A stretch of DNA of 64,000 nt from Roseburia hominis (GTDB taxonomy: Bacteria; Bacillota; Clostridia; Lachnospirales; Lachnospiraceae), in the NCBI RefSeq assembly GCF_021531695.1, contig NZ_JADYUI010000013.1, forward strand, positions 1 to 64,000, given 5' to 3'. The stretch's first letter is position 1, and every line of letters starts with the position of its first letter. The notes beneath the pieces were generated by a model. The model worked only from the letters and a program-made list of their open reading frames with translations. It did not search any database and had not been told where the DNA came from. Of the stretch, positions 18,180-27,128 are shown piece by piece. The translations under genes were made by a program, and so were the position numbers.

Positions 18180-19448
18180 TTAGTGCGTATGTCGGTTGAT
18201 AAAGGCTGTTTTAAACTTGGAGTATATAATTTTCTGTCCGGAATAAAGTCCGTAATAACCGGAGAGCATATAACTTAAAGAGACGCCAAGCAGATAATAT
18301 GGCATAGCATCATAACCAAACAGCTCAAAACTTATGAGCAGTGAGGTAATCGGTGCATTGGTAACGCCACAGAAAACACAGCTCATCCCAACAGCAGCAC
18401 AGAGTGTCGGAGATAATCCCATTACGTTTCCGATAAAACAACCAAAAGTTGCACCGATGAAGAAGGTCGGAACGATTTCGCCACCTTTATAGCCGGCACC
18501 CAAAGTCACAGCGGTAAAGAGGATTTTTAAGAAAAATGCCTCCGGAGCAATCGTTGCAGTTTCCATGCAATGTTCAATCACATTCATGCCGGCACCATTG
18601 TAGGTCTGGTCACCGACAAGAAGTGTTAAAAGAATCACAAGAATACCGCCGATAAAAATACGTAAATATGGATTTTTTAAATATTTTGCATAAAGTTTTT
18701 GTGAAGTATGAAGCATGACACAAAAAAGGATGCTCACCAGTGCACAGAGAATGGCAAGGATTGCAATAAGAACGGCATTTTTTATGGTAAAAGCAGGAAG
18801 ACTTTTTATAATAAAAAATTCAGGAACAATGCCAAAAGCACCTGCAATTGCATGCGCAACCAATGCGGAAATGACACACGGTACCAATGCGGCATAGTAC
18901 ATAATGCCAACACTTACGACTTCCATGGAAAAAATAGCGGCAGCCATCGGTGTTCCGAACAGTGCAGAAAATGCTGCGCTCATGCCGCACATAATCATGA
19001 TATGGCGGTCTTTTTCATCAAAACGAAACAGCTTTCCCAGTGCGTTTCCGATGCTTCCTCCGAGCTGTAATGCGGCGCCCTCGCGTCCGGCGGAACCACC
19101 ACATAAATGTGTAATTAAAGTAGAAATAAAAATAAGGGGTGCCATGCGAACCGGAATATTTTCATCCGAATGGATGGCACTTAAAACAAGATTGGTTCCG
19201 GTATCATTCTCATTATGCAAAACGCGGTAAAAAAAGACAATCAAAAGACCGCCAAGCGGAAGAGCAAAAATCAGTGCAGGGTAAATGGAACGAAGGTCAG
19301 TCACCCATTTTAAGCAATAGTAAAAAAAAGTTCCGACAAGTCCGATTGAGATGCCGGAAACCATGGAAAAAACAAGCCATTTAAAAAATATGATTACATG
19401 GTCGAAATTTTCATGTAAAGCTTTCTTTATTCTTTCATTCATAAACAT
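18180..19448 (-). CDS. ClC-family anion/proton antiporter, possibly fluoride type
   Basis: Integral membrane protein of 422 residues with the ClC fold and about ten or more hydrophobic helices. The selectivity motifs read GGSAGREGAALQ and GAGYKGGEIVPTFFIGA, in place of the GREGP and GxFxP forms of chloride members. Such GREG[AT]/GGE variants are found in the CLC-F clade of fluoride/proton antiporters (family knowledge), so fluoride export is a fair guess but unproven. No CBS domains. It is the only - strand gene and converges on the chemoreceptor. The start follows GAGGAG by four bases; a second in-frame ATG two codons later is possible. No fluoride riboswitch fits its very short leader. Confidence 0.82.
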   Translation of the reverse strand: MFMNERIKKALHENFDHVIIFFKWLVFSMVSGISIGLVGTFFYYCLKWVTDLRSIYPALIFALPLGGLLIVFFYRVLHNENDTGTNLVLSAIHSDENIPVRMAPLIFISTLITHLCGGSAGREGAALQLGGSIGNALGKLFRFDEKDRHIMIMCGMSAAFSALFGTPMAAAIFSMEVVSVGIMYYAALVPCVISALVAHAIAGAFGIVPEFFIIKSLPAFTIKNAVLIAILAILCALVSILFCVMLHTSQKLYAKYLKNPYLRIFIGGILVILLTLLVGDQTYNGAGMNVIEHCMETATIAPEAFFLKILFTAVTLGAGYKGGEIVPTFFIGATFGCFIGNVMGLSPTLCAAVGMSCVFCGVTNAPITSLLISFELFGYDAMPYYLLGVSLSYMLSGYYGLYSGQKIIYSKFKTAFINRHTH

Positions 19449-19464
19449 TCATCTCCTCAATCCA

Positions 19465-19493
19465 ATAGTACCATCTAAAAATTTTTTTGACAA
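19465..19493 (-). promoter_or_regulatory. Promoter of the ClC gene
   Basis: Read on the - strand: TTGTCA (19493-19488), 17 bases, TACTAT (19470-19465). The start codon is at 19448, so the 5' leader is only some ten bases, leaving no room for a riboswitch. Confidence 0.7.
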
Positions 19494-19543
19494 TAGCAGA
19501 ACCTGATATTTTCAATTTCCGGTGCCAACAAAAATGATAGTAT

Positions 19544-19562
19544 TGTATTAAAATTTAATACA
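19544..19562. promoter_or_regulatory. Palindromic operator-like site
   Basis: TGTATTAAAATTTAATACA, nine-base perfect arms around one central base, in the divergent region between the ClC gene and the kinase-like gene. It lies about 50 bp upstream of either promoter, a place suited to an activator or repressor. Confidence 0.5.
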
Positions 19563-19592
19563 TTTCTGCAAGCATTGTATACGATAAAGACA

Positions 19593-19598
19593 TATAAT
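19593..19598 (+). promoter_or_regulatory. -10 box upstream of the kinase-like gene
   Basis: A perfect TATAAT 43 bases before the ATG. No good -35 element is visible at 17 bases, so activation by a factor binding upstream is possible. Confidence 0.4.
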
Positions 19599-19640
19599 AC
19601 CAATAGTGGGGATGAAAAATAGGAGAAAGGAGTTATTACT

Positions 19641-20189
19641 ATGGAAACACTTATTGTAAATAAGAAAGAATATCAGATGATCAGACTTTTGGGGAAAGGA
19701 AAAGGTGGATATTCCTATCTTGCAACAGATGGAACGAAGAATTATGTATTGAAGCAGATTCATCATGAGCCGTGTTCCTATTATCAATTTGGGAATAAAA
19801 TCCAGTCTGAGATTGACGATTATAATCGACTGATAAAAATAGGGATTTTGATGCCGGAAATGATTGATGTTGATATGGAAAACGAGCGTATCCTAAAAGA
19901 ATACATAGAAGGTGATATCATTTTTGATCTTGTACTGAATGATAAAATGAAAAATAGTTATATTGATCAAGTGAAGGATATGTGCAAATTGCTTTATCCG
20001 GCTCATACGAATATTGATTATTTTCCTACTAATTTTGTGGTTCGAGATGAGATACTGTATTACATTGATTTTGAATGCAATGATTATATGGAAGAATGGA
20101 ATTTCGAAAACTGGGGGATAAAGTACTGGAGTAAGACGGATGAATTTATGAATTATATTAAAAATAAAAAGGCGGAAAAAACAATTTAA
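19641..20189 (+). CDS. Small protein-kinase-like fold protein
   Basis: Protein of 182 residues that looks like a minimal eukaryotic-type/RIO-like kinase: a Gly-rich start LLGKGKGGYSYLA, a putative ATP Lys in YVLKQI, an acidic ELK-like KEYIEG, a catalytic-loop-like NIDYFPTNFVV and a DFG-equivalent YYIDFE. The usual HxD His is replaced by Asn and the C lobe is very short. It may be an unusual kinase of protein or small molecule, or a pseudokinase. GAAAGGAG precedes the ATG. It is followed after 20 bp by a PfkB sugar kinase, so the two are likely cotranscribed. Function unknown. Confidence 0.6.
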   Translation: METLIVNKKEYQMIRLLGKGKGGYSYLATDGTKNYVLKQIHHEPCSYYQFGNKIQSEIDDYNRLIKIGILMPEMIDVDMENERILKEYIEGDIIFDLVLNDKMKNSYIDQVKDMCKLLYPAHTNIDYFPTNFVVRDEILYYIDFECNDYMEEWNFENWGIKYWSKTDEFMNYIKNKKAEKTI

Positions 20190-20209
20190 GGAATAAGAGG
20201 TGAAATGAT

Positions 20210-21088
20210 ATGAGTAAAATTTTAGTAGCAGGATTAGTCAATGTGGAAGTGACTTGTAAGGTGGATGAATTTCCGATTCGGTATGAACCAATTGATTACA
20301 ATTTTTTTGGTGTGAATATTGCACCTGCAGGAGTAGGTTACAATATTGTAAAAGCATTGAAAACTTTAGGGGATGAAGTAGAGGTAGCGACAATGGTTGG
20401 AAATGATTTTTCTGCAAAGCTCGTTCTTGATGAATTAGAAAGTATGGGTACTGCCAGAATGGTTTCTCATTCATTATCACAGACGCCATCTTCTGTTGTC
20501 TTATATGATAAAAACGGCAGAAGAAAAATCTATTGTGATCTGAAAGATATTCAGGATAAAAGTTATGATTTTTCAAAAATAAACGTGTCTGAATATGATT
20601 TGGTGTCTGTTTGCAATATTAACTACAGTCGTCCGCTCCTTAAAATGGCAAGAGAGGCTGGCGTTAAAATTGCAACGGATGTTCATGTACTTACAGATAT
20701 TGAAGATGAATATAATAAAGAATATATGGAAAATGCAGATATATTGTTTCTCAGTAATGAAGGAATCATTGGAAGAGAAAAAGAATTCGTATCGGAACTT
20801 GTGGCACGTTATGATAATGAGATTATTGTTGTTGGTTGTGGAAAAGAGGGTGCTCTTATGTATGTAAGAGAGGAAGCAAAGTTCTATGAAATGCCGGCAG
20901 CTGCACCGGAGAGGATTGTGAATACAGTCGGCGCGGGCGATTGCTTATTCAGTACCTTTGTGAGTATGTATACAAAGAAAGAAACTCCGCTCCGCTGTCT
21001 TGAGCTTGCACAAAAAGCAGCTGCACACAAGATAGGATTTGATGGAGCAGCAGTCGGTTTTGCCACAATGAAACAACTTATATCATAA
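20210..21088 (+). CDS. PfkB-family carbohydrate kinase
   Basis: Ribokinase-fold kinase of 292 residues. The second PfkB signature NTVGAGD ends at catalytic Asp244, and the N-terminal half has the substrate-binding APAGVGYNIVKALKTLG. It phosphorylates a sugar or nucleoside that cannot be read from sequence; it lacks features that would single out ribokinase or fructokinase. The start has AGAGGTG upstream. It lies behind the kinase-like gene and about 230 bp before the maltodextrin transporter, from which it is separated by a promoter. Confidence 0.88.
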   Translation: MSKILVAGLVNVEVTCKVDEFPIRYEPIDYNFFGVNIAPAGVGYNIVKALKTLGDEVEVATMVGNDFSAKLVLDELESMGTARMVSHSLSQTPSSVVLYDKNGRRKIYCDLKDIQDKSYDFSKINVSEYDLVSVCNINYSRPLLKMAREAGVKIATDVHVLTDIEDEYNKEYMENADILFLSNEGIIGREKEFVSELVARYDNEIIVVGCGKEGALMYVREEAKFYEMPAAAPERIVNTVGAGDCLFSTFVSMYTKKETPLRCLELAQKAAAHKIGFDGAAVGFATMKQLIS

Positions 21089-21169
21089 GGAGTATAAGAA
21101 TACCTTCGACAAAATGCACAAAAACGAAAGTGAAAACACCTACAAATTAACGAAAATGTAAAAGAAGTA

Positions 21170-21197
21170 TTGCAATTTCCGAGAATCGTTGTATACT
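21170..21197 (+). promoter_or_regulatory. Promoter of the maltodextrin transport operon
   Basis: TTGCAA at 21170-21175, 16 bases, TATACT at 21192-21197. It lies upstream of the two operator-like sites described next and of the binding-protein gene. Confidence 0.7.
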
Positions 21198-21209
21198 TTA
21201 AGTATGAAC

Positions 21210-21223
21210 TGAAAACGTTACCG
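21210..21223 (+). promoter_or_regulatory. cre-like site (CcpA)
   Basis: TGAAAACGTTACCG agrees with the catabolite-responsive consensus TGWAANCGNTNWCA at 12 of 14 positions and starts 13 bases after the -10 box, a place where CcpA would repress as a roadblock. It may equally be half of a LacI-family operator. Confidence 0.5.
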
Positions 21224-21231
21224 GAATCAGT

Positions 21232-21249
21232 ACCGGAAACATTTCCGGT
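21232..21249 (+). promoter_or_regulatory. Operator palindrome, likely for the LacI-type regulator
   Basis: ACCGGAAA-CA-TTTCCGGT is a perfect inverted repeat with 8-bp arms, about 35 bases after the -10 box and about 65 before the start codon. Symmetry, size and the LacI-family gene in the same operon support the assignment. Confidence 0.65.
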
Positions 21250-21314
21250 ATAGATTTTAAAAAGCGTTTTGGGGAAATAACTTTATAGTGTATGGATTTA
21301 AGGAGGACGAAACT

Positions 21315-22769
21315 ATGAAAAGAAAAACCGTATCACTTATGTTGGTTGTATCAATGATGGCAGCTATGGCAGCTGGTTGCGGAAGCTCAGAGAGCAATGA
21401 CACAGCTTCTACAACAGGAACAGCAGACTCAGCAAGTACAGAAACAGCAGACAGCGCTGAAAAACCGGCTGCATCAGGAGATGGTCAGGTTTACTATTTG
21501 AACTTTAAACCGGAACAGGATGAACAGTGGCAGGAGCTTGCTGCAGATTATGAAAAATCAACAGGAGTACCGGTTACGGTTATTACAGCAGCTGATGGTA
21601 CATATGAGCAGACATTAAAATCTGAAATGGCAAAGAGTGAAGCACCTACTTTATTCCAGGTAAATGGACCGGTAGGACTTGCAAACTGGAAAGATTACTG
21701 CTATGATTTATCAGGCAGCCAGCTTTACAAAGATGTAAGCAGTGATGACTTTGTATTAAAAGATGGAGATTCTGTAGCAGGTATTGCTTATGTAATTGAG
21801 ACTTATGGTCTTATTTATAACAAAGCAATTTTAAATGATTACTGCACAATGGATAACGCAGTGGTTTCCTCTGTTGATGAAATCAATAGTTTTGAAAAAT
21901 TAAAAGCAGTTGCAGATGATATTCAGGCAAGAAAAGATGAAATCAATGATCAGTTTGGTTATAACTTAGAAGGCGCATTTGCTTCCGCAGGTATGGATTC
22001 TTCTTCAGACTGGAGATTTAAGACACACCTTGCTAACCTTCCGATTTATTATGAATATCAGGATAAAGGAATTGGCGAGACAGATGCAATCGAAGGAACT
22101 TACTTAGATAATTACAGACAGATCTGGGATTTGTATTTAACAGATTCTACCTGTGCACCAGGCTTATTATCCAGCAAGACCGGTGATGATGCATCTTCTG
22201 AATTCGCAACAGGAGCAGCAGTATTTTATCAGAATGGAACATGGGCATACGACAGTGTGAAAGATTATGATGTAGCTGATGAAGATATGGGTATGATGCC
22301 AATCTACATCGGTGTAGAAGGAGAAGAAAATCAGGGACTTTGCACCGGTTCTGAAAACTACTGGTGTGTAAACAGCAAAGCTTCCGAAGAAGATATTCAG
22401 GCAACTTTAGACTTCCTTGCTTGGTGTGTAGAAAGCGATGAAGGTAGAGATGCAATGGCAAACAAGATGGGATTTGTAACTCCGTTTACAACTTTCAATG
22501 ATGATAAATATCAGGCAAGCAACCCATTGATTCAGGCTGCAAATGAATCTATCGAAGCAGGAAAAACAGCAGTATCATGGAACTTCTCATCCATTCCTTC
22601 CGAAACATGGAAAGATGGTGTAGGATCTGCATTACTTCAGTATGCACAGGGCTCTCAGAGTGATGATGAGTGGAACGCAGTAAAAACAGCATTCGTAGAC
22701 GGATGGGCAACTGAATACGCAGCAGCACATGGCGATGATGCAGTAGCAGAAGAAGCAACGGAAGAATAA
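21315..22769 (+). CDS. Sugar ABC transporter substrate-binding lipoprotein (maltodextrin type)
   Basis: Family 1 extracellular solute-binding protein of 484 residues. Lipoprotein signal with AMAAGC (Cys22), a Thr/Ser/Ala-rich linker to about residue 55, then a MalE-like binding fold (YYLNFKPEQDEQWQELAADYEK, SGAAVFYQNGTWAYD-type segments). AGGAGG lies eight bases before this ATG; an upstream in-frame ATG at 21288 has none. With the two permeases, MalQ and a LacI regulator, malto-oligosaccharides are the likely substrate. No ATPase gene is in the cluster; a shared MsmK-type ATPase elsewhere is expected. Confidence 0.9.
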   Translation: MKRKTVSLMLVVSMMAAMAAGCGSSESNDTASTTGTADSASTETADSAEKPAASGDGQVYYLNFKPEQDEQWQELAADYEKSTGVPVTVITAADGTYEQTLKSEMAKSEAPTLFQVNGPVGLANWKDYCYDLSGSQLYKDVSSDDFVLKDGDSVAGIAYVIETYGLIYNKAILNDYCTMDNAVVSSVDEINSFEKLKAVADDIQARKDEINDQFGYNLEGAFASAGMDSSSDWRFKTHLANLPIYYEYQDKGIGETDAIEGTYLDNYRQIWDLYLTDSTCAPGLLSSKTGDDASSEFATGAAVFYQNGTWAYDSVKDYDVADEDMGMMPIYIGVEGEENQGLCTGSENYWCVNSKASEEDIQATLDFLAWCVESDEGRDAMANKMGFVTPFTTFNDDKYQASNPLIQAANESIEAGKTAVSWNFSSIPSETWKDGVGSALLQYAQGSQSDDEWNAVKTAFVDGWATEYAAAHGDDAVAEEATEE

Positions 22770-22794
22770 GAAAATTCCTATTGCAGGTACTAAT

Positions 22795-22823
22795 ATGAGA
22801 GGGTGGGATTTCCATCCTCTCAT
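22795..22823 (+). promoter_or_regulatory. Hairpin between binding-protein and permease genes
   Basis: ATGAGAGGGTGG / CCATCCTCTCAT, 12 bp including one G-T, loop GATTT, no T run. Placed 25 bp after the binding-protein stop. Such hairpins commonly protect the upstream mRNA so that binding protein is made in excess of permease (as known for malE-malF). Confidence 0.6.
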
Positions 22824-22845
22824 AATAAAGAAAGAAGGGTATGAT

Positions 22846-23688
22846 ATGGAAAAATCGATAAAAAAATATTTTCCGATATTTGCATTACCGACGCTTATTG
22901 CATTTACGATAGGTTTTATAATTCCTTTTGTTATGGGCGTTTATTTATCTTTTTGTGAATTTACGACGGTAACAGATGCAAAATTTGTGGGTCTTAAAAA
23001 TTATGCAAAAATTTTTACGGATAACACCTTTACACATGCACTTGGGTATACGGTTCTGTTCACAATCGTATCAGTTTTGGCAATAAATATCTTGGCGTTC
23101 CTGATTGCAATGCTTTTAACAAAGGGAATTAAAGGTACGAATCTTTTTAGAACCGTATTCTTTATGCCGAATTTGATCGGTGGTATCGTATTGGGTTATA
23201 TCTGGCAGATTATTTTAAATGGTATTTTAGCACATTTTGAGAGAACTCTTACTTATAGTTCTACTTATGGTTTCTGGGGATTGATTATTTTGATGTGCTG
23301 GCAGCAGGTAGGTTATATGATGATTATCTATATTGCAGGTATTCAGAATATTCCGGGTGAATTAATTGAAGCTGCAAAAATTGATGGTGCAAGACCATCT
23401 CAGATTTTGAAAAATGTAACAATTCCTATGGTAATGCCATCCATTACCATTTGTACATTCTTAACTTTGACGAACTCGTTTAAACTCTTTGACCAGAACC
23501 TGGCACTTACAGCAGGTGAACCAGCAAATACTTCTGAAATGTTAGCTCTTAATATTTATAATACTTTCTATGGTAGAAATGGCTGGGAAGGTGTAGGTCA
23601 GGCAAAAGCAGTTATCTTCTTTATTATAGTAGCTGTCATTGCGATTACACAGAATGTACTTACCAGACGTAAGGAGGTGCAGCAATAA
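22846..23688 (+). CDS. Sugar ABC transporter permease (MalF-like)
   Basis: Inner-membrane permease of 280 residues with about six helices. The EAA loop reads ELIEAAKIDGARPSQILKN, the site that docks on the ATPase. MEKSIKKYF is taken as the start: GAAGG lies upstream and the longer frame runs back through the intergenic hairpin. It shares one base with the next permease gene (TAATG). Confidence 0.9.
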   Translation: MEKSIKKYFPIFALPTLIAFTIGFIIPFVMGVYLSFCEFTTVTDAKFVGLKNYAKIFTDNTFTHALGYTVLFTIVSVLAINILAFLIAMLLTKGIKGTNLFRTVFFMPNLIGGIVLGYIWQIILNGILAHFERTLTYSSTYGFWGLIILMCWQQVGYMMIIYIAGIQNIPGELIEAAKIDGARPSQILKNVTIPMVMPSITICTFLTLTNSFKLFDQNLALTAGEPANTSEMLALNIYNTFYGRNGWEGVGQAKAVIFFIIVAVIAITQNVLTRRKEVQQ

Positions 23689-24530
23689 TGAGCAGTGTAA
23701 GAAAAGCAAAACATGGTTGGGTTTTAACACTTATTTTTTCAATACTTTCTGTTATATACGTAATGCCAATCGTGGTTGTTGTTATGAACTCCTTTAAAAA
23801 GAAGGCATATATTAACAAAAATCCGTTTGCATTTCCGACTCCGAAGACGTTTGCCGGACTTGACAACTATAGGAACGGAATTCAAAAGATTGATTATTTT
23901 AAAGCATTTGGATATTCTGCTTTCATTACGGTATTTTCCGTTCTTGCAATTATCATTTGTACTTCTATGTGTGCATGGTATATTACAAGAGTACATACAG
24001 CATTTACAAAAGGTATTTATTATCTTTGCTTATTTGCAATGATTGTACCATTCCAGATGGTTATGTTTACATTATCGAAGTTTGCTAATATGTTACACCT
24101 TGGAAATCCGGTTGGAATTATCCTGATTTATTTAGGGTTTGGTGCAGGTCTGGCGGTTTTCATGTTCTGTGGATTTGTAAAATCCATTCCGCTTGAAATC
24201 GAAGAAGCAGCAATGATTGATGGATGTACACCGGTTCAGACATTTTTCCAGGTTGTATTACCGATTTTAAAACCAACCTGCATTACCGTTGCAATCTTAC
24301 AGGCAATGTGGATATGGAATGATTATCTTTTACCATCATTGGTATTAGACCTTAAGAAGTATAAAACAATTCCGATTGTTATCCAGTATTTAAAAGGCGG
24401 ATATGGTGCTGTTGACTGGGGAAGCATGATGGCAATGTTAGTTTTGGCAATTATTCCAATTATTATCTTTTATGCTGTGTGTCAAAAGTATATAATAGAA
24501 GGCGTTGTAGCAGGAGCCGTAAAAGGTTAA
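23688..24530 (+). CDS. Sugar ABC transporter permease (MalG-like)
   Basis: Second permease of the importer, 280 residues, six hydrophobic segments, EAA loop EIEEAAMIDGCTPVQTFFQ. It pairs with the upstream permease as a heterodimer. Its start codon overlaps the previous stop by one base, with AAGGAGG ten bases before. Confidence 0.91.
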   Translation: MSSVRKAKHGWVLTLIFSILSVIYVMPIVVVVMNSFKKKAYINKNPFAFPTPKTFAGLDNYRNGIQKIDYFKAFGYSAFITVFSVLAIIICTSMCAWYITRVHTAFTKGIYYLCLFAMIVPFQMVMFTLSKFANMLHLGNPVGIILIYLGFGAGLAVFMFCGFVKSIPLEIEEAAMIDGCTPVQTFFQVVLPILKPTCITVAILQAMWIWNDYLLPSLVLDLKKYKTIPIVIQYLKGGYGAVDWGSMMAMLVLAIIPIIIFYAVCQKYIIEGVVAGAVKG

Positions 24531-24565
24531 TGCAGACGTAGTTATAGAAAAAGGTTGTGAGAGAC

Positions 24566-25573
24566 ATGACGATAAAAGACATAGCAAAAGAATCCGGTTA
24601 TTCTGTGAGTACTGTTTCAAGAGTGCTTAATAACCGCAGGGATGTAAGCCCTGAGGCAAAGAAAAAAATTAATGAAATCGTAGCAGCACATAATTTTGTG
24701 CCAAATAATAATGCAAAGCATTTAAAACAAGCCATGTCAAAAACAATACTGGTTTTAGTAAAAGGTAATTCCAATATGTTGTTTTCCAGCATTGTGGAAG
24801 AAATCCAAAAGACTGTCGAGAAGACAAAGTATGCCGTTGGTATTTATTATCTGGATGAAGATGAAAATGAGGTAGCACAGGCAATTGCTTTGATGCAGGA
24901 GAGAAAACCAATCGGCATACTTTTCTTAGGTGGTAATCCAAGGTTTTTTGAGGATGGTTTTGGAGAGATTCGAATTCCATGTGTATTGGTAACGAACCAG
25001 GGAAATGAATTGAATTTTCAGAATTTATCCAGTGTTGCCACGGATGATGTGAAAGCAGCGGAGGCGGCGGTAGACTTTTTGATTGAAAAGGGACATCAAA
25101 AGATCGGAATTTTAGGTGGAGATTTAACATCATCTCATACCAGTGAACAGCGTCTTTTGGGGTGTGAGAAGAGCTTTAAGAAACATGGATTTTCTGAAAA
25201 ACCGGAAGATTACTATGAAAAGGCACGTTTCTCATTTGAAAAGTCTTATCAGGCAATGAACCGCCTGTTAGATCGAAATCTTGGTGTAACGGCGGTATTT
25301 GCCATGAGTGATGTAATGGCAATTGGTGCAATTCGAGCCATCAAAGATCGGAATATGAGTGTTCCTGAGGATATTTCCATCATAGGATTTGACGGAATTA
25401 CATTAGCGGAATATTATAATCCGAAGCTTGCCACGATAAAGCAACAGTCAGAGATACTGGCAGTTCGAAGCGTGGAAATATTATTAAATGCAATTGATTT
25501 AAAAAAATCGGCAGTGCATGAAGTTGTACCGTTTACGTTGATTGCGGGAGAAAGTGTAAGGTCTTTAATATAA
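24566..25573 (+). CDS. LacI-family transcriptional regulator (MalR-like)
   Basis: N-terminal LacI helix-turn-helix TIKDIAKESGYSVSTVSRVLNN (residues 2-23) and a hinge helix near 50, followed by a periplasmic-binding-like effector domain (VATDDVKAAEAAVDFLIEKGH, MAIGAIRAIKDR, SIIGFDGITLAEYYNP). The length of 335 aa is usual. An in-frame GTG nine bases upstream is possible. It sits inside the transport operon and most likely represses it through the palindrome at 21232-21249, responding to maltodextrin. Confidence 0.9.
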   Translation: MTIKDIAKESGYSVSTVSRVLNNRRDVSPEAKKKINEIVAAHNFVPNNNAKHLKQAMSKTILVLVKGNSNMLFSSIVEEIQKTVEKTKYAVGIYYLDEDENEVAQAIALMQERKPIGILFLGGNPRFFEDGFGEIRIPCVLVTNQGNELNFQNLSSVATDDVKAAEAAVDFLIEKGHQKIGILGGDLTSSHTSEQRLLGCEKSFKKHGFSEKPEDYYEKARFSFEKSYQAMNRLLDRNLGVTAVFAMSDVMAIGAIRAIKDRNMSVPEDISIIGFDGITLAEYYNPKLATIKQQSEILAVRSVEILLNAIDLKKSAVHEVVPFTLIAGESVRSLI

Positions 25574-25596
25574 TTTAAAATTCAGGAGGAAAAGAT

Positions 25597-27075
25597 ATGA
25601 GAAGTGGCGGAGTATTAATGCATATTTCTTCGTTGCCATCCCCTTATGGTATTGGAACCATGGGCGACGTGGCAGTCAAGTTTGTAGATTTTTTGAAGGA
25701 GGCAGGACAGACTTATTGGCAGATGTTGCCGGTGTGTCCAACGAGCTATGGGGATTCTCCATATCAGTCCTTTTCCAGTTTTGCCGGAAATCCATATTTT
25801 ATTGATTTAGATTATCTGTGTCAGGATCGTCTTTTGACGAAAGAGGAATGTGAGTCCTATGACTGGGGCGCAAATGAGACAGAGGTAGATTATGGAATTT
25901 TATATGAAAATCGCTATCAATTATTGAAAAAGGCATATGCGCGTTTTAAGGAAGATACCCCAAAAGATTATCTTACATTTTGCAAAGAAGAAGCGGATTG
26001 GCTTGATAACTATGCCTTATTTATGGCGTTAAAGGATGCAAATGGCGGGGCAGCCTGGTTTACCTGGGAAGATGACCTTAAATTCCGCAAAGAGGAAGCA
26101 CTGGAAAAAGTAAAAAAAGAAAAAGCAGATGAAATTGATTTTTGGAAAATGATTCAATATCTGTTTTATAAACAGTGGTGGGAATTAAAAGATTATGCCA
26201 ATACAAACGGAATTCAGATTATCGGCGATGTTCCGATTTATGTGGCAGGAGATAGTGCAGATGTATGGGCTTCTCCGGAGCAGTTTTATTTAGATGAAGA
26301 ATTAAACATGATTGATGTAGCCGGATGTCCTCCGGATGCTTTTTCAGAAGACGGTCAGTTATGGGGAAATCCACTGTTTCGTTGGGATGTTATGAAAAAG
26401 GATGGATATACATGGTGGACAAAGCGAATCAAAGCGATGTCAAAACTTTATGATGTAGTCAGAATTGATCATTTCCGTGGATTTGATTCTTATTATGCGA
26501 TTCCGGCAAAGGATAAAACAGCAAGGAACGGAGAATGGCGAGAAGGTCCGGGAATGGATTTATTCCGTACATTAGAGGCAAAACTTGGAAAATTAAACAT
26601 TATTGTAGAAGATTTAGGTTATCTTACACCTTCTGTTATTCAGCTGGTAAAAGATTCCGGATTCCCTGGAATGAAGTTAATTCAGTTCGCATTTGACACA
26701 AGAGAGGACGGAGATTACCTTCCACATAATTATCCGGTTCATAGTGTGGTCTATACAGGAACACATGATAATGATACAATATTAGGGTGGTTACAGACAG
26801 CACCAAAAGAAAGTGTTGAATTTGCCAAAGATTATCTGCGTCTTACAAAAACAGAGGGTTATAACTGGGGTATGATGAAAGGCGCATGGGCAAGTGTCAG
26901 TGAACTTGCAATTGTTACTATGCAGGATATATTAGGACTCGGAAGTGAGGCAAGAATGAATACTCCGTCTACGCTTGGTACAAACTGGAAATGGCGTATG
27001 AAGGATGGAGAATTGACAGAAACACTTGCGAAAAAGCTAAAACGTTGTATGCAGATGTATGGACGTACAAAATAA
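25597..27075 (+). CDS. malQ: 4-alpha-glucanotransferase (amylomaltase)
   Basis: GH77 enzyme of 492 residues that transfers alpha-1,4-glucan segments among malto-oligosaccharides in the cytoplasm. SSLPSPYGIGTMG at the start, QSFSSFAGNPYFIDLD, the nucleophile Asp in VRIDHFRGFDSYY, acid/base Glu in VEDLGYLTP and GTHDNDTILGW are all present. TCAGGAGG precedes the ATG. It is the last gene of the maltodextrin cluster and processes what the transporter brings in. Confidence 0.96.
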   Translation: MRSGGVLMHISSLPSPYGIGTMGDVAVKFVDFLKEAGQTYWQMLPVCPTSYGDSPYQSFSSFAGNPYFIDLDYLCQDRLLTKEECESYDWGANETEVDYGILYENRYQLLKKAYARFKEDTPKDYLTFCKEEADWLDNYALFMALKDANGGAAWFTWEDDLKFRKEEALEKVKKEKADEIDFWKMIQYLFYKQWWELKDYANTNGIQIIGDVPIYVAGDSADVWASPEQFYLDEELNMIDVAGCPPDAFSEDGQLWGNPLFRWDVMKKDGYTWWTKRIKAMSKLYDVVRIDHFRGFDSYYAIPAKDKTARNGEWREGPGMDLFRTLEAKLGKLNIIVEDLGYLTPSVIQLVKDSGFPGMKLIQFAFDTREDGDYLPHNYPVHSVVYTGTHDNDTILGWLQTAPKESVEFAKDYLRLTKTEGYNWGMMKGAWASVSELAIVTMQDILGLGSEARMNTPSTLGTNWKWRMKDGELTETLAKKLKRCMQMYGRTK

Positions 27076-27128
27076 ATGGCAGAATAGGTGGCTGTTATCA
27101 CGAATAAACATATGATAAGGGTGAAAAT

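Noticed and set aside
19449-19560. Fluoride riboswitch before the ClC gene
   Set aside because: The promoter found at 19465-19493 leaves almost no leader and the GGCGATGG-type core is absent.
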